Below, piece after piece: positions 11,218-20,088 of a stretch of 64,000 bases of DNA. The notes under the pieces were generated by a model. That model saw only the letters and a program-made list of their open reading frames with translations. It did not search any database and was not told the DNA's origin. Each line of letters opens with the position of its first letter. Position 1 is the stretch's first letter. The position numbers and the translations under genes are program-made. Location of the stretch: the NCBI GenBank assembly GCA_039804165.1, contig JBDRZZ010000006.1:26217-90216 (forward strand), given 5' to 3'. This DNA is from a candidate division WOR-3 bacterium. GTDB lineage: Bacteria; Hydrothermota; UBA3072.

Positions 11218-12906
11218 TTATTCCTTTATAATTACCCATTCTTTTATAGTTTTATTACCTTGGTTATCGGTTAAAGAGATTTTAAGAATGTGTTTTCCTT
11301 TTTTAATTTCTTCTGGATATTCAAAAATCAATCTCTTCCTCTGGGGTTCATAAGCAAAAACTGTTTGTTTCCCATCTATAAATGTTTTAATTGAATGGAA
11401 GTTGACCCCGGATAAATTGTCATCAACTTCTATTATAAGAGGAACTTGAGAGGAAAATTTTTCACTTTTTAAAGAAAGAAGAGGTTTAGTTGTGTCCCTT
11501 AATATTCCAAAACACCCAAGGTGATCTATAAAGCCTATAAGGTTATCTCTATCTCTTTTAGAAGAAATGAATATCCAACTCTTTCCTTTCTTTTCATAAA
11601 TAGAGGATTTTTCTTCTTGAGTCTTTATCCTTATTTTTATTTTCTTTTTGAAAGGAAGTGGTGGCTCCCACTCCCATATGTCTCCATTTTTGTGTGATTT
11701 TACTGCTATTAAATCGGTGAAAAGGTTAGCATCCGCAGGAATAGAAATTTCACACTTTCCTTCTATAGATCTTAACTTATTCATTTTAATCTTTTTTAGA
11801 TTCCAAACTAAAATTGAATCCCCAGACTTTAAAATTCCTCCAAATTTGTTTGGATTAAACCATTTTCCTCTACACAAAAATCCATATGGTTCAAAAAGGA
11901 GTTCTTTCCCCAAGGTAAGAGTTTTTCTTTCTGGAAGAGAATCTATTAATTTTATTATTAAAGAGGTAAAGTTATAAGCAGCATCATAAACCTCTATTAA
12001 GTAAACTCCTTTTTCTTCTCCTTTTATTATTCCATCTTCACCTTCGAAAAAAGGAAGTTCATTGCCAGGACAACTAAAAACTTTCCTAAATTTTCTTCCT
12101 GTTCTTTTTTCGTATGCAAAATCGAAAAGGAACCTTGAGTCTTTGTAATTTGAATATGGAAATTTATCAATAAGTTCTCTTCTTATTAGTCTTTCTCCTT
12201 TATATAGTCTAATTTCTTTTGGCCCAACTCTTCCGGATTTCCCATTTACTTTGTCGAATACCTCTATTTCTATTCCTGCTTTTCCTTCTATAAAAACTTT
12301 AATTGTGTCATAAATGGAGTTGTAAAGTTCTCCAATAGGAGAGCCATTTACTCTTGAAGAACCGCCCAAAGGAATGATTCTTAGTCCTGTGATTACAGGA
12401 GGGATTGAGTCAGAAATAGTAAACCCTCTAATAAGAGGATCCATAGGTTTTTGAAATTTGTCTCTCATTTCAAAATGAAGATGAGGAGATAAACAGCCCG
12501 AATTTCCTCCATACCCAATTACGTCACCTCTTTTAACTAAGATTTCTCCTTCTTTAAACCATATATCCGTAGAATAAGAAAGTTTCCTTAACTGTTCTTT
12601 TCTCACTATTTCTTCTATTTTTTTTGGAAAGGAAAATAGATGAGCGTAGACAAAAGTTTCGCCTGTCCAACTTTTTACGTATACTGCTTTCCCATAACCC
12701 CAAGGAGAAGTTTTTACTCTCCATACCCAGCCGTCACAAACCGAGAGAATTTTCTCCCCAATTTTCTTAATAGGAAGATCAATCCCAGCGTGAAGATGAT
12801 CTTCCCTCCACTCCCCAAAAGAAGAAAGAATGCCTTTTTCTTCAGTAGGCCAAAGAAAATCTATTTCGAGAAAGATAGAAAAAAAATAAAATCCAAAAAA
12901 TCCCAC
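11218..12906 (-). CDS. Secreted M23-family metallopeptidase with C-terminal beta-sandwich region
   Basis: A 562-aa exported protein with a hydrophobic N-terminus. The LytM/M23 zinc site is complete: H39 and D43 in HLHAGID, then H142 and H144 in PHLHFEM. M23 enzymes cut peptidoglycan cross-links or act as cell-envelope scaffolds. The ~400 residues after the peptidase domain contain Ig-like segments near 460-562 (DTTKPLLSL, VDDNLSGV, SLTDNQGNKTIKEW). The apparent start is GTG at 12906 with no clear ribosome site, so the N-terminus is uncertain. It is divergent from the response regulator gene across a 146-base AT-rich gap. Confidence 0.87.
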   Translation of the reverse strand: MGFFGFYFFSIFLEIDFLWPTEEKGILSSFGEWREDHLHAGIDLPIKKIGEKILSVCDGWVWRVKTSPWGYGKAVYVKSWTGETFVYAHLFSFPKKIEEIVRKEQLRKLSYSTDIWFKEGEILVKRGDVIGYGGNSGCLSPHLHFEMRDKFQKPMDPLIRGFTISDSIPPVITGLRIIPLGGSSRVNGSPIGELYNSIYDTIKVFIEGKAGIEIEVFDKVNGKSGRVGPKEIRLYKGERLIRRELIDKFPYSNYKDSRFLFDFAYEKRTGRKFRKVFSCPGNELPFFEGEDGIIKGEEKGVYLIEVYDAAYNFTSLIIKLIDSLPERKTLTLGKELLFEPYGFLCRGKWFNPNKFGGILKSGDSILVWNLKKIKMNKLRSIEGKCEISIPADANLFTDLIAVKSHKNGDIWEWEPPLPFKKKIKIRIKTQEEKSSIYEKKGKSWIFISSKRDRDNLIGFIDHLGCFGILRDTTKPLLSLKSEKFSSQVPLIIEVDDNLSGVNFHSIKTFIDGKQTVFAYEPQRKRLIFEYPEEIKKGKHILKISLTDNQGNKTIKEWVIIKE

Positions 12907-13052
12907 TTTGTTAATTTAACAAAAACTAACAATTTCGCAATGTTAGTAAAAATATTTAAACTGAGGTTATCTTAATTTTACATAATCTTAAGTTAAGTTT
13001 TTGATTTTTAATATCTTATTTTTGGAACAATTTTTGTAATATAAATTTTATT

Positions 13053-13853
13053 ATGAAAGAGATTTTGATTGTTGATGATTTTAGGCCAACTTTAGATTCA
13101 ATTGGAGATTATCTCTCAAGGAAATTTAAGGGAGAGATGAGGATACATTTAGCAGAAAATGGAAGGGAAGCAATAGAGATCTTAGAAAAGAAAGAAATAG
13201 ATTTGGTTGTGACAGATATAGCAATGCCTATAATGGATGGGTTAGAACTTCTTGCTTATATGAGCAAGAAATATTCTGAGATTCCTGTTATTGTAATGAC
13301 CTCTTTTGGAACGCCACAAATAGAAGAGAATCTTAAAAAATTTAAGGCTTTTCTTTATATTGAGAAGCCTTTTGATATTAATTCTCTTGAGGAGAAAATT
13401 TTGGAAGGGCTTAAGGGTGAAACAGAAGGGCATATTAGGGGTTTCTCGTTGCCTTCTTTTTTACAACTCATAGCCTTAGAATCCAAAACTTGCACCCTAA
13501 AGATTGAATACGAAGGAAAGAAAGGTTTTTTATATTTTATAAATGGTTCTTTAATAGATGCTAAAACCGGAACAAATTCTGGGTTAGAAGCTGCAATAGA
13601 GCTTTTATCTTTAGAAAAAGCTGAGATTGAAATTGATGGGAAATGTAAGAAGACAGAAAGGGTTATAGATGCTCCTTTACATTATCTTTTACTTGAGAGT
13701 GCTCGGATTAAAGACGAAGAAAATAGAAAGAAAAAATCAGTAGAAGATCTTGAGAAAGAAATTAAGATTGAAGTGGAAAAGGAGTTATATACTCTTTTAG
13801 ATCTTAACTTTAATTTGCTTTTAAATAATGATACGGAAGGAACCTTTTTATAA
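13053..13853 (+). CDS. Response regulator with C-terminal DUF4388-like domain
   Basis: A 266-aa protein. Residues 1-120 form a receiver domain: acidic pair DD near residue 8, phospho-acceptor Asp in VVTDIAMP (about residue 53), and the switch lysine in IEKPFD. Residues ~128-225 (IRGFSLPSFLQLIALE, GFLYFINGSLIDA) match the DUF4388 (PatA-type) domain found in gliding and motility regulators. It has no DNA-binding domain, so output is probably by protein contact. It lies 30 bases before a gene for a secreted repeat protein and probably shares its transcript. Confidence 0.88.
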   Translation: MKEILIVDDFRPTLDSIGDYLSRKFKGEMRIHLAENGREAIEILEKKEIDLVVTDIAMPIMDGLELLAYMSKKYSEIPVIVMTSFGTPQIEENLKKFKAFLYIEKPFDINSLEEKILEGLKGETEGHIRGFSLPSFLQLIALESKTCTLKIEYEGKKGFLYFINGSLIDAKTGTNSGLEAAIELLSLEKAEIEIDGKCKKTERVIDAPLHYLLLESARIKDEENRKKKSVEDLEKEIKIEVEKELYTLLDLNFNLLLNNDTEGTFL

Positions 13854-13883
13854 ATTTTTAAGTTTTATAAAAAGGAGGTTAAG

Positions 13884-16430
13884 ATGAAAAGAGGTAAGGT
13901 AGTAGGACTTATGTTATTTTGTTATCTTTTTGTTTTCTCTCTCTTTGGGATTGAGCTTATTAAGGATGATTTTAGGCTGAATGATGATGAAGTTGGAGGG
14001 AATAACTATTCCCCAGATGTTTTAATTTTTGGAAATGGGGAGGAAGTAATTTTTTGGGGAGATGAACGAAATGGGAGTAGGAATATCTATGGGCAATTTT
14101 ACGATTCTTTAGGGAATAAGCTTTGGGGTAATTTTAAGCTCACAATGATGAATGCTTTCAATTGGGAGACCGACCCAAAAGTTTCTAATATTGGTGATAG
14201 CTTACTTGTAATTTATAAATATGGTTATGCTCAGTGGTTAACTATAGAGGGAGAGGCTTTAGGTTATCCAATTTATCTTGGATATTTATATGATTTTGAT
14301 TTTGCAATAAGTGATTCAGGAATATTTTTGGTAGGCTCTACTTATATTTCAGGGAAGGGGTATGATGTTTTTCTTAAAAGATTTAAATTTAATGGAGACT
14401 CTGTAGGTCAACGAATTATTTTGAATACTGATGGGTCTTCTGCCGATCAAATGTATCCGTTTATAGCAAGAGACAATAACGGAAGATTTGTTGTTGTGTG
14501 GAGAGATTGTAGGAATTCCTCTAAAGGGGACATATATGGACAACTTATTAATGAAAAGGGAGACCCGATAGGTTCAAATTTTCTTGTAAACACAGATTTA
14601 GGGGATAATGATCAACTATCTCCTTCTTGTGCAATGGATTCAGCCGGAAACTTTATTGTTGTTTGGGAGGATGGGCGGAGTAGTCCTCATTGCGTTTATG
14701 GCCAGAGGTTTGATCAATCGGGTGTCCCAATAGATACTAATTTCAAAATAAATGACACCTCTCTTACTTGTTCCCATCCTTCCTGTGGAATGGATAAGGA
14801 AGGGAACTTTGTTGTTGTTTGGGGAGAGGGAAGTAAAACCATCTCCGGGCAGCTCTTTGATAAAAGCGGGAGTAAAATAGGTTATAATTTTAAGATAGTT
14901 GAAGATGATAATAGTTTTAGCCTTAATCCTTGCGTTATTATGAGTGAAGACAAATTTGTTGTAGCATGGGAGAGGGATAAAGAGGGTGGTTTGGATATTT
15001 ATAAGAGAAGCTTTAAAAATGATGGGACTCCTCTTTCTGGAGAGGAAAAGGTTAACGAGATTGAAGGGACCGCAAATCAAGAGTATCCAGTTGTGGATAT
15101 GAATTCTTCGGGTAGTGTTGTTGTCGCTTGGACAGATTTCCGGAGCCCTTGGGGAGTTTATTTCCAGCGACTTGATCCTCTTGGAAATCCAATTGGGGAA
15201 AATATTCATATTGAGCCCGGATACACTCCAGATGTAGCATTATCTGAAGATTCAAGCTTTGTTATCGTATACAGATATTATGGAGAAATTCATCTTCAGA
15301 GAGTAAGTCCTTCTGGAGATACCGTAGGCTCTCCTCTTAGGATAGATGAGGTAAGTGGTTATTATTGTTATAGTCCTTCGGTTGATATTGATTTTCTAAA
15401 TAATGCTGTTGTTACTTGGTATGATCACCGTGATGGAGACAATGATATTTGGGCTCAAAAGATTAATAAATTAGGAATGAAAGTAGGCAGTAACTTTAAA
15501 GTGAATGAAGATGATGGTTCTTCTTCCCAAGAAGAACCGAGTATAGCAATGACTCCCAATGGTAAATTTCTAATAGCTTGGGCTGATAATAGAAACGGAA
15601 ATTATGATATATATGCTCAATTGTTTGGTTCGGATGGGACACCTATAAATGGAAATTTAAAGATTAATGAAAGTGAAGATCCTTCCGGGCAATTTAATCC
15701 CTGTGTAGCTTATCTTCCAGATGGAAATTTTATTGTTGCTTGGGAGGATTACGGTTCTTCTTATGGTGTTTATTTTCAAATAGTAGATACCACAGGAGTT
15801 CTTGTTGATTCTAATTGTAAGGTTAGTCAGAATAATCACTGGGGATTTTCTCCAGAAGTGAGTGTTGCGCCTTCCGGTGAATTTGTAATTACTTGGGAGG
15901 ATTATGATTATTATTCTTTTTATAATATCTATGCTCAGAGGTATAAAGCTCAGAGAACCCCTGATGAAGAAAACTTTAAAGTAAATAACGATATGGAAGG
16001 AGTAAATAATTCTCAGCTCTACCCTTCTGTCGCAACAAATGGGAATTCGTTAATTTTCGTTTGGCAAGATGCAAGATGGCAAAAAGGTTGGGACATAGCA
16101 GCAAAAGTATTTGGTCTTCCATTTGGGATAGAAGAGAGAAAATCAGAAAAGTTTCTTACCACGCTTTTCCAAAATATCCCAAACCCATTTGGTAATACAA
16201 CTTTTATTTCCTATCAACTTGAGGAAATTGAAGAGATAAGCTTGAATATATATGATATCTCAGGAAGATTAGTTAAATCTCTTGTAAGTGGTGTTGGAAA
16301 ACCAGGAATTCATACCATTATATGGAACGGAAAGGATAAAAATGGTGTGGATCTACCTTCTGGGATTTACTTCTGTCGTTTGGAAACACCTAAAAAGACT
16401 TATTCAATAAAAATGACGCTTCTTAGATGA
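13884..16430 (+). CDS. Large secreted repeat protein with Type IX-like sorting domain
   Basis: An 848-aa protein with a signal peptide (LMLFCYLFVFSLFG). About a dozen ~50-residue repeats of the pattern D.xGxFVVVWxDxR ... DIYGQ ... GxPIGxNFKVN run from residue ~35 to 740, probably a beta-propeller or stacked blades. The last ~80 residues are a sorting domain (NIPNPFGNTT, YDISGRLVKS, SGIYFCRLE). The ribosome site AAAGGAGG is ideal. It is likely exported to the cell surface. No catalytic motif was seen. It converges on the next gene with a 2-base gap. Confidence 0.87.
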   Translation: MKRGKVVGLMLFCYLFVFSLFGIELIKDDFRLNDDEVGGNNYSPDVLIFGNGEEVIFWGDERNGSRNIYGQFYDSLGNKLWGNFKLTMMNAFNWETDPKVSNIGDSLLVIYKYGYAQWLTIEGEALGYPIYLGYLYDFDFAISDSGIFLVGSTYISGKGYDVFLKRFKFNGDSVGQRIILNTDGSSADQMYPFIARDNNGRFVVVWRDCRNSSKGDIYGQLINEKGDPIGSNFLVNTDLGDNDQLSPSCAMDSAGNFIVVWEDGRSSPHCVYGQRFDQSGVPIDTNFKINDTSLTCSHPSCGMDKEGNFVVVWGEGSKTISGQLFDKSGSKIGYNFKIVEDDNSFSLNPCVIMSEDKFVVAWERDKEGGLDIYKRSFKNDGTPLSGEEKVNEIEGTANQEYPVVDMNSSGSVVVAWTDFRSPWGVYFQRLDPLGNPIGENIHIEPGYTPDVALSEDSSFVIVYRYYGEIHLQRVSPSGDTVGSPLRIDEVSGYYCYSPSVDIDFLNNAVVTWYDHRDGDNDIWAQKINKLGMKVGSNFKVNEDDGSSSQEEPSIAMTPNGKFLIAWADNRNGNYDIYAQLFGSDGTPINGNLKINESEDPSGQFNPCVAYLPDGNFIVAWEDYGSSYGVYFQIVDTTGVLVDSNCKVSQNNHWGFSPEVSVAPSGEFVITWEDYDYYSFYNIYAQRYKAQRTPDEENFKVNNDMEGVNNSQLYPSVATNGNSLIFVWQDARWQKGWDIAAKVFGLPFGIEERKSEKFLTTLFQNIPNPFGNTTFISYQLEEIEEISLNIYDISGRLVKSLVSGVGKPGIHTIIWNGKDKNGVDLPSGIYFCRLETPKKTYSIKMTLLR

Positions 16431-16432
16431 AG

Positions 16433-16885
16433 TTACAAATCAAGGAAGACCCTTCCTCCAATGCTCGCAGAGGCATCAAAGTCTGTTTCTGGATAAAGAT
16501 TTAAAAGAGGAGAAATTTCGAAAAATAAGTCAAATGGTGCTTCTTCAAATAAGTAGGTAAGTCCAACTGGGACCCTAATTCCAATTTCTATTTCTTTCTT
16601 AAATAAAATCCTTCCTCCCATTCCAAGATATAAAGGAAGCTCTCCTTTTTCTACCTTAATCAAATCAAAAAAATGATAAATGAAATCACAATTTATTTGA
16701 AAATAATCTTCTTTAAAAGACCATCCAGATGCTCCACAAACGCTGGTGGAGCTACCTGTCCAGGTCTTAATTGTTATGCCCGTAGGATCTCCAGCAACAA
16801 TACCTAAGCCTAAATCTTTTTTTAGAACAATACTCTTTCCAATTAAAGAAATAGCTATTAATGAAAAACAAGCAATTTTTCTCAT
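16433..16885 (-). CDS. Small outer-membrane beta-barrel-like protein
   Basis: A 150-aa protein. The ATG at 16885 is chosen because AGGAGGAGA lies 5 bases upstream and a signal peptide (MRKIACFSLIAISLIG) follows directly. An upstream in-frame extension is rejected. GLGIVAGDPTGITIKTW, alternating hydrophobic strands and a C-terminal aromatic-leucine ending (GGRVFLDL) suggest a small barrel. The exact family was not recognised. Confidence 0.7.
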   Translation of the reverse strand: MRKIACFSLIAISLIGKSIVLKKDLGLGIVAGDPTGITIKTWTGSSTSVCGASGWSFKEDYFQINCDFIYHFFDLIKVEKGELPLYLGMGGRILFKKEIEIGIRVPVGLTYLFEEAPFDLFFEISPLLNLYPETDFDASASIGGRVFLDL

Positions 16886-16947
16886 CTTTCTCTCCTCCTT
16901 TTTCCTGAAAATTAATCTGGATTCTGAGAAAGTCAATATTTGCTTAC

Positions 16948-16977
16948 TTGACATATAAATAAATTTTTCTATTATAT
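16948..16977 (+). promoter_or_regulatory. Candidate promoter for the Yip1-TolC-MacAB operon
   Basis: TTGACA at 16948-16953 is followed after 17-18 bases by ATTATA or TTATAT (16971-16977). It lies about 85 bases before the Yip1 ATG, in a divergent intergenic region. Confidence 0.5.
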
Positions 16978-17061
16978 AGTAAACTTATAAAAATTTTTAA
17001 AAATATAAAAAGTATTTGAATAAAAGTTTTTATTATTTGTAAAATTAATAAAGGAGGATAT

Positions 17062-17712
17062 ATGATGAGTGTTATAAATGTAATAATTGAACCTCAAAAG
17101 GTGTTTGAGCACATTAAAGAAAAAGACGATTGGTGGATCCCTTTTATTATTGTTATCCTTATAAGTTTTCTTTTCTTATGGATTAGCTCTCCCGCAGTGA
17201 ATCGTCTCTTAGCAGAGAAGATGGCTGAGGTTGGAGTGAGTAAAGAGTTCTCTAAAGCAGCAGAAATTATAAAGTATATAGTGGTTCCAATTACAAGCTT
17301 TATTGGATTTTTGATTCTTTCTTTAATTATATGGCTTTTAGGTAACCTTTTTGGAGGAGATTGGGATTTCGTTAAAGCTCTTGATCTTTATGCATATTCT
17401 TCTATTACTCAGGTTTTAAGAACCTTACTAAACATAATAACGATTCTTATTCGGGGGACTCCAAATATAGTAACTCTTAAAGACTTAAATGTTGCTACAG
17501 GGCTTAATCTCTTTTTTAATCCTCAAAATCCCAAACTTTATGCTCTTTTTTCCGGAATAGAAGCTTTTACTATTTGGCAATTTACACTTATCTCTTTTGG
17601 AGTTTCCCAAGTTTCCGGGGTCTCTAAGAAAAAAGGAGTTTGGGTTGGAGTTATTTCTTATATTATCTCTCTTGGATTTAGCGTTATTTTTGCAAAGAAA
17701 GAGATAATGTGA
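17062..17712 (+). CDS. Yip1-family integral membrane protein
   Basis: A 216-aa protein with five or so hydrophobic spans: IPFIIVILISFLFLWI, IVVPITSFIGFLILSLIIWLL, a GGDWDFVKALDLYAYSS segment characteristic of the YIP1 domain, then two more spans at the C-terminus. N-terminal VIIEPQKVFEHIKE is the usual Yip1 opening. Its function in bacteria is unknown, and it often sits near export genes as here. The ribosome site AAAGGAGGATAT precedes the ATG. The 3' end overlaps the tolC start. Confidence 0.82.
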   Translation: MMSVINVIIEPQKVFEHIKEKDDWWIPFIIVILISFLFLWISSPAVNRLLAEKMAEVGVSKEFSKAAEIIKYIVVPITSFIGFLILSLIIWLLGNLFGGDWDFVKALDLYAYSSITQVLRTLLNIITILIRGTPNIVTLKDLNVATGLNLFFNPQNPKLYALFSGIEAFTIWQFTLISFGVSQVSGVSKKKGVWVGVISYIISLGFSVIFAKKEIM

Positions 17713-18950
17713 GTATTCTATTAATCCTATTAATTTCTCTTATTAATTTAACTCTCAGTGATGCGATCAAAAAGGGATTAAAAGAGAATCCTCTTTATTT
17801 ACAGGCAAAAAAAGAATTTCTAATAAAGCAAAAGAATAATGCTTATTTTTATTCAGAACTTCTCCCAAGAATTTCAGGAGGATACCTTAGGCAGAAAAAC
17901 AACTTAATTCTTGATGGGGTAGAAGTTTATGACTCCACAAATAGATATTATGGTGTAGAGATGAACTGGGATTTGAGTCCTAATGAAATTTTTAATGCTT
18001 TTTCTTCTCATTATGATAATAGCTCAATATTTTTTTCTTTTTTGGAGCTTAGAGACCAAGCAATATACGAGATTATATCGCAATATCTTAATACTCTTAA
18101 ACTTGATAAGCTATTTGAAAGTAGAAAGAGAGCTGTGGAGCGAACGGAAAACAATTTGAAACTTATTGAGGAAAAAAAAGAACTTGGAGCAGCTTCTTTT
18201 GCGGAAGTTTTGCAAGGGAAGGTGAACAACTTAGAAGCACAATTGGAATTTATGGAAACTAAGAAGAATAGGAAAATTAGTTTGTTGAAACTGAAAAAGC
18301 TTATTGGTCTTGGGATAGGAGATTCTGTTTTACTTGAGGAACCAGAGATTGATTTTGTAATTCCGCCAAAGGATTCTATTTTTTATTTGGCCGAGAGAAG
18401 AGACCCACTTATTAATGAATTTACTTCTGAACTTATAAAGGCAAGAATTGATTTTTTGAATGTTTCAACAAAGAATTTTTTTTCTTTTTCTTTTGGAACA
18501 GAATGGAGATATAGAGATAAAGAATTTCCTAATTTAGATTTTTTGAAAGATAATTATAATTATTCTATTGGATTTTCTATTTCTATTCCTTTATTCACAG
18601 GTTTTTCCAGAATTAATGAAATTACAAAAGCCCAATTAATAATGGATTTGGCTTTTTTGAGGCTTAAAGAAAGAGAAAAAGAATTAAGAATATTGGTGGA
18701 AGAGAATTATCTCTTATACGAGGAGTCCCAAAAGAAATTAGAGTTAGCACAGACCGCCTTAAGTTTTGCAGAAGAGAATTATAAGGCTGCATCTGAGAGG
18801 TATCGCCTTGGGGAAGCCTCAATAATTGAACTTTTAGGAGCGGAAGAAGACCTCCTAAAAGCTCAATATTATTTAACTGAAGCGAGATTTGATTGGTATC
18901 TTTCTATTTATAGTCTTAGAAAACTTATGGGAGAATTATATGAAGAATAA
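17709..18950 (+). CDS. TolC-family outer-membrane efflux protein
   Basis: A 413-aa exported protein that forms the outer-membrane exit duct of a tripartite exporter. LSDAIKKGLKENPLY opens the first helical repeat. Long coiled-coil helices follow, and the second repeat contains SFAEENYKAASERYRLGEASIIELLGAEEDLLKAQ, shown here only in part by its hallmark LGEASIIELL. The start is GTG at 17709, overlapping the Yip1 stop (GTGA). It forms a system with the MacA- and MacB-like genes that follow. Confidence 0.9.
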   Translation: MSILLILLISLINLTLSDAIKKGLKENPLYLQAKKEFLIKQKNNAYFYSELLPRISGGYLRQKNNLILDGVEVYDSTNRYYGVEMNWDLSPNEIFNAFSSHYDNSSIFFSFLELRDQAIYEIISQYLNTLKLDKLFESRKRAVERTENNLKLIEEKKELGAASFAEVLQGKVNNLEAQLEFMETKKNRKISLLKLKKLIGLGIGDSVLLEEPEIDFVIPPKDSIFYLAERRDPLINEFTSELIKARIDFLNVSTKNFFSFSFGTEWRYRDKEFPNLDFLKDNYNYSIGFSISIPLFTGFSRINEITKAQLIMDLAFLRLKEREKELRILVEENYLLYEESQKKLELAQTALSFAEENYKAASERYRLGEASIIELLGAEEDLLKAQYYLTEARFDWYLSIYSLRKLMGELYEE

Positions 18951-20076
18951 GAGAAAATTAATTGTTTTGATTTCTATAATCGTGTTTTTTATTCTTGTAA
19001 TATTTGTAAATATAAAAAGAACAAATGTTGTTAAGGTTGAGGTTGTAAAAGTGAGTAGAGGTAAAATAGAGGAGATTGTCTCTGCTCCTGGAGAGATTCA
19101 TTCGGAGGAAGAAAGGCAGATAAACGCAGAAGTTACAGCTGAAGTGATTAAGTTATATGTAGAGGAAGGAGATAAAGTGAAAGAAGGGCAGGTTCTTGTA
19201 AAACTTGATTCTACGGAGCAATACGCTGCTTATAGAAGAGCTCTTGCAGGGCTAAATGCCCAAAGAGCAGATCTTGAGTTTAAGAAAGAACAGCTAAGAA
19301 GGAAAAAAGAGTTATATGAGAAGGGGTTAATCTCTAAGGAGAATTATGAGAATATTGCGACTGAAGTAGAGCTTGCTGAGAGTAATTTTGAAAATGCAAT
19401 TGCAGAACTAAAAAGAGCAAAAAGAATGCTTGAAAGAGCAACAATTAGAGCCCCTATTAAAGGAACAATAATGAATATAAATAAAAGGGAGGGAGAGGTT
19501 GTGGTTGCCGGAACTGTAAATAATCCTGGTTCAATAATCCTAACCATTTCAGATCTTGAAAAAATGGAGATGGTAGCAAAAGTTAATGAGAATGAAGTTC
19601 CGAGAGTTTCGATAGGAGATACCGCAAGGATTTCTATTGATGCTTTCCCAGACACCACATTTATTGGAATCGTTTATTATAAGGCAAGTATGCCAAAAGA
19701 AACTTCTCTTGGAGTTGTAGAGTTTGAAGTGAAAATTTCTATACCTTTTCATCCCGGGATGTTGCCTGGTATGAGTGCAAATTGTGAAATTATTACAGCA
19801 AAGAAACAAAATGTTCTTCGTATTCCTCTTCAAGCTTTGGTTACGAAAGAGGAGAAAAGTGGGGTTTATAAGATAGAAAATGGTGTTGTTAAATTTGTGG
19901 AAATTAAAACTGGAATAATAGAAGGGAAGTGGGTTGAGGTTAAAGAAGGACTTCTAGAAAACGACCTTGTTGTTTCTGGGCCACTTAAGACAATGATTAA
20001 TCTTGTGGATAATCAAAAAGTTAGTTGGGAAGAGAGTGAAAGGAAAGATAAAAAGATTGAAAAAAATGATAAGTAA
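18940..20076 (+). CDS. macA: MacA-like periplasmic adaptor (HlyD/RND-MFP family)
   Basis: A 378-aa adaptor. One N-terminal membrane helix (LIVLISIIVFFILVIFV) is followed by a lipoyl-like half (GEIHSEEERQINAEVTAEV, EEGDKVKEGQVLVKLD), a coiled-coil hairpin (~100-175), the second lipoyl half (IRAPIKGTI), a beta-barrel and a C-terminal domain. The ATG at 18940 overlaps tolC by 11 bases and sets the frame. An earlier TTG at 18889 is unlikely. It bridges the ABC permease to TolC. The substrate is unknown; macrolides, peptides or lipids are all handled by relatives. Confidence 0.88.
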   Translation: MKNKRKLIVLISIIVFFILVIFVNIKRTNVVKVEVVKVSRGKIEEIVSAPGEIHSEEERQINAEVTAEVIKLYVEEGDKVKEGQVLVKLDSTEQYAAYRRALAGLNAQRADLEFKKEQLRRKKELYEKGLISKENYENIATEVELAESNFENAIAELKRAKRMLERATIRAPIKGTIMNINKREGEVVVAGTVNNPGSIILTISDLEKMEMVAKVNENEVPRVSIGDTARISIDAFPDTTFIGIVYYKASMPKETSLGVVEFEVKISIPFHPGMLPGMSANCEIITAKKQNVLRIPLQALVTKEEKSGVYKIENGVVKFVEIKTGIIEGKWVEVKEGLLENDLVVSGPLKTMINLVDNQKVSWEESERKDKKIEKNDK

Positions 20077-20088
20077 TTTGGAAGTTTG

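Noticed and set aside
14640..15209. 189-aa antisense open frame inside the repeat protein gene
   Set aside because: It lies opposite periodic coding sequence with clear repeats and has no ribosome site.
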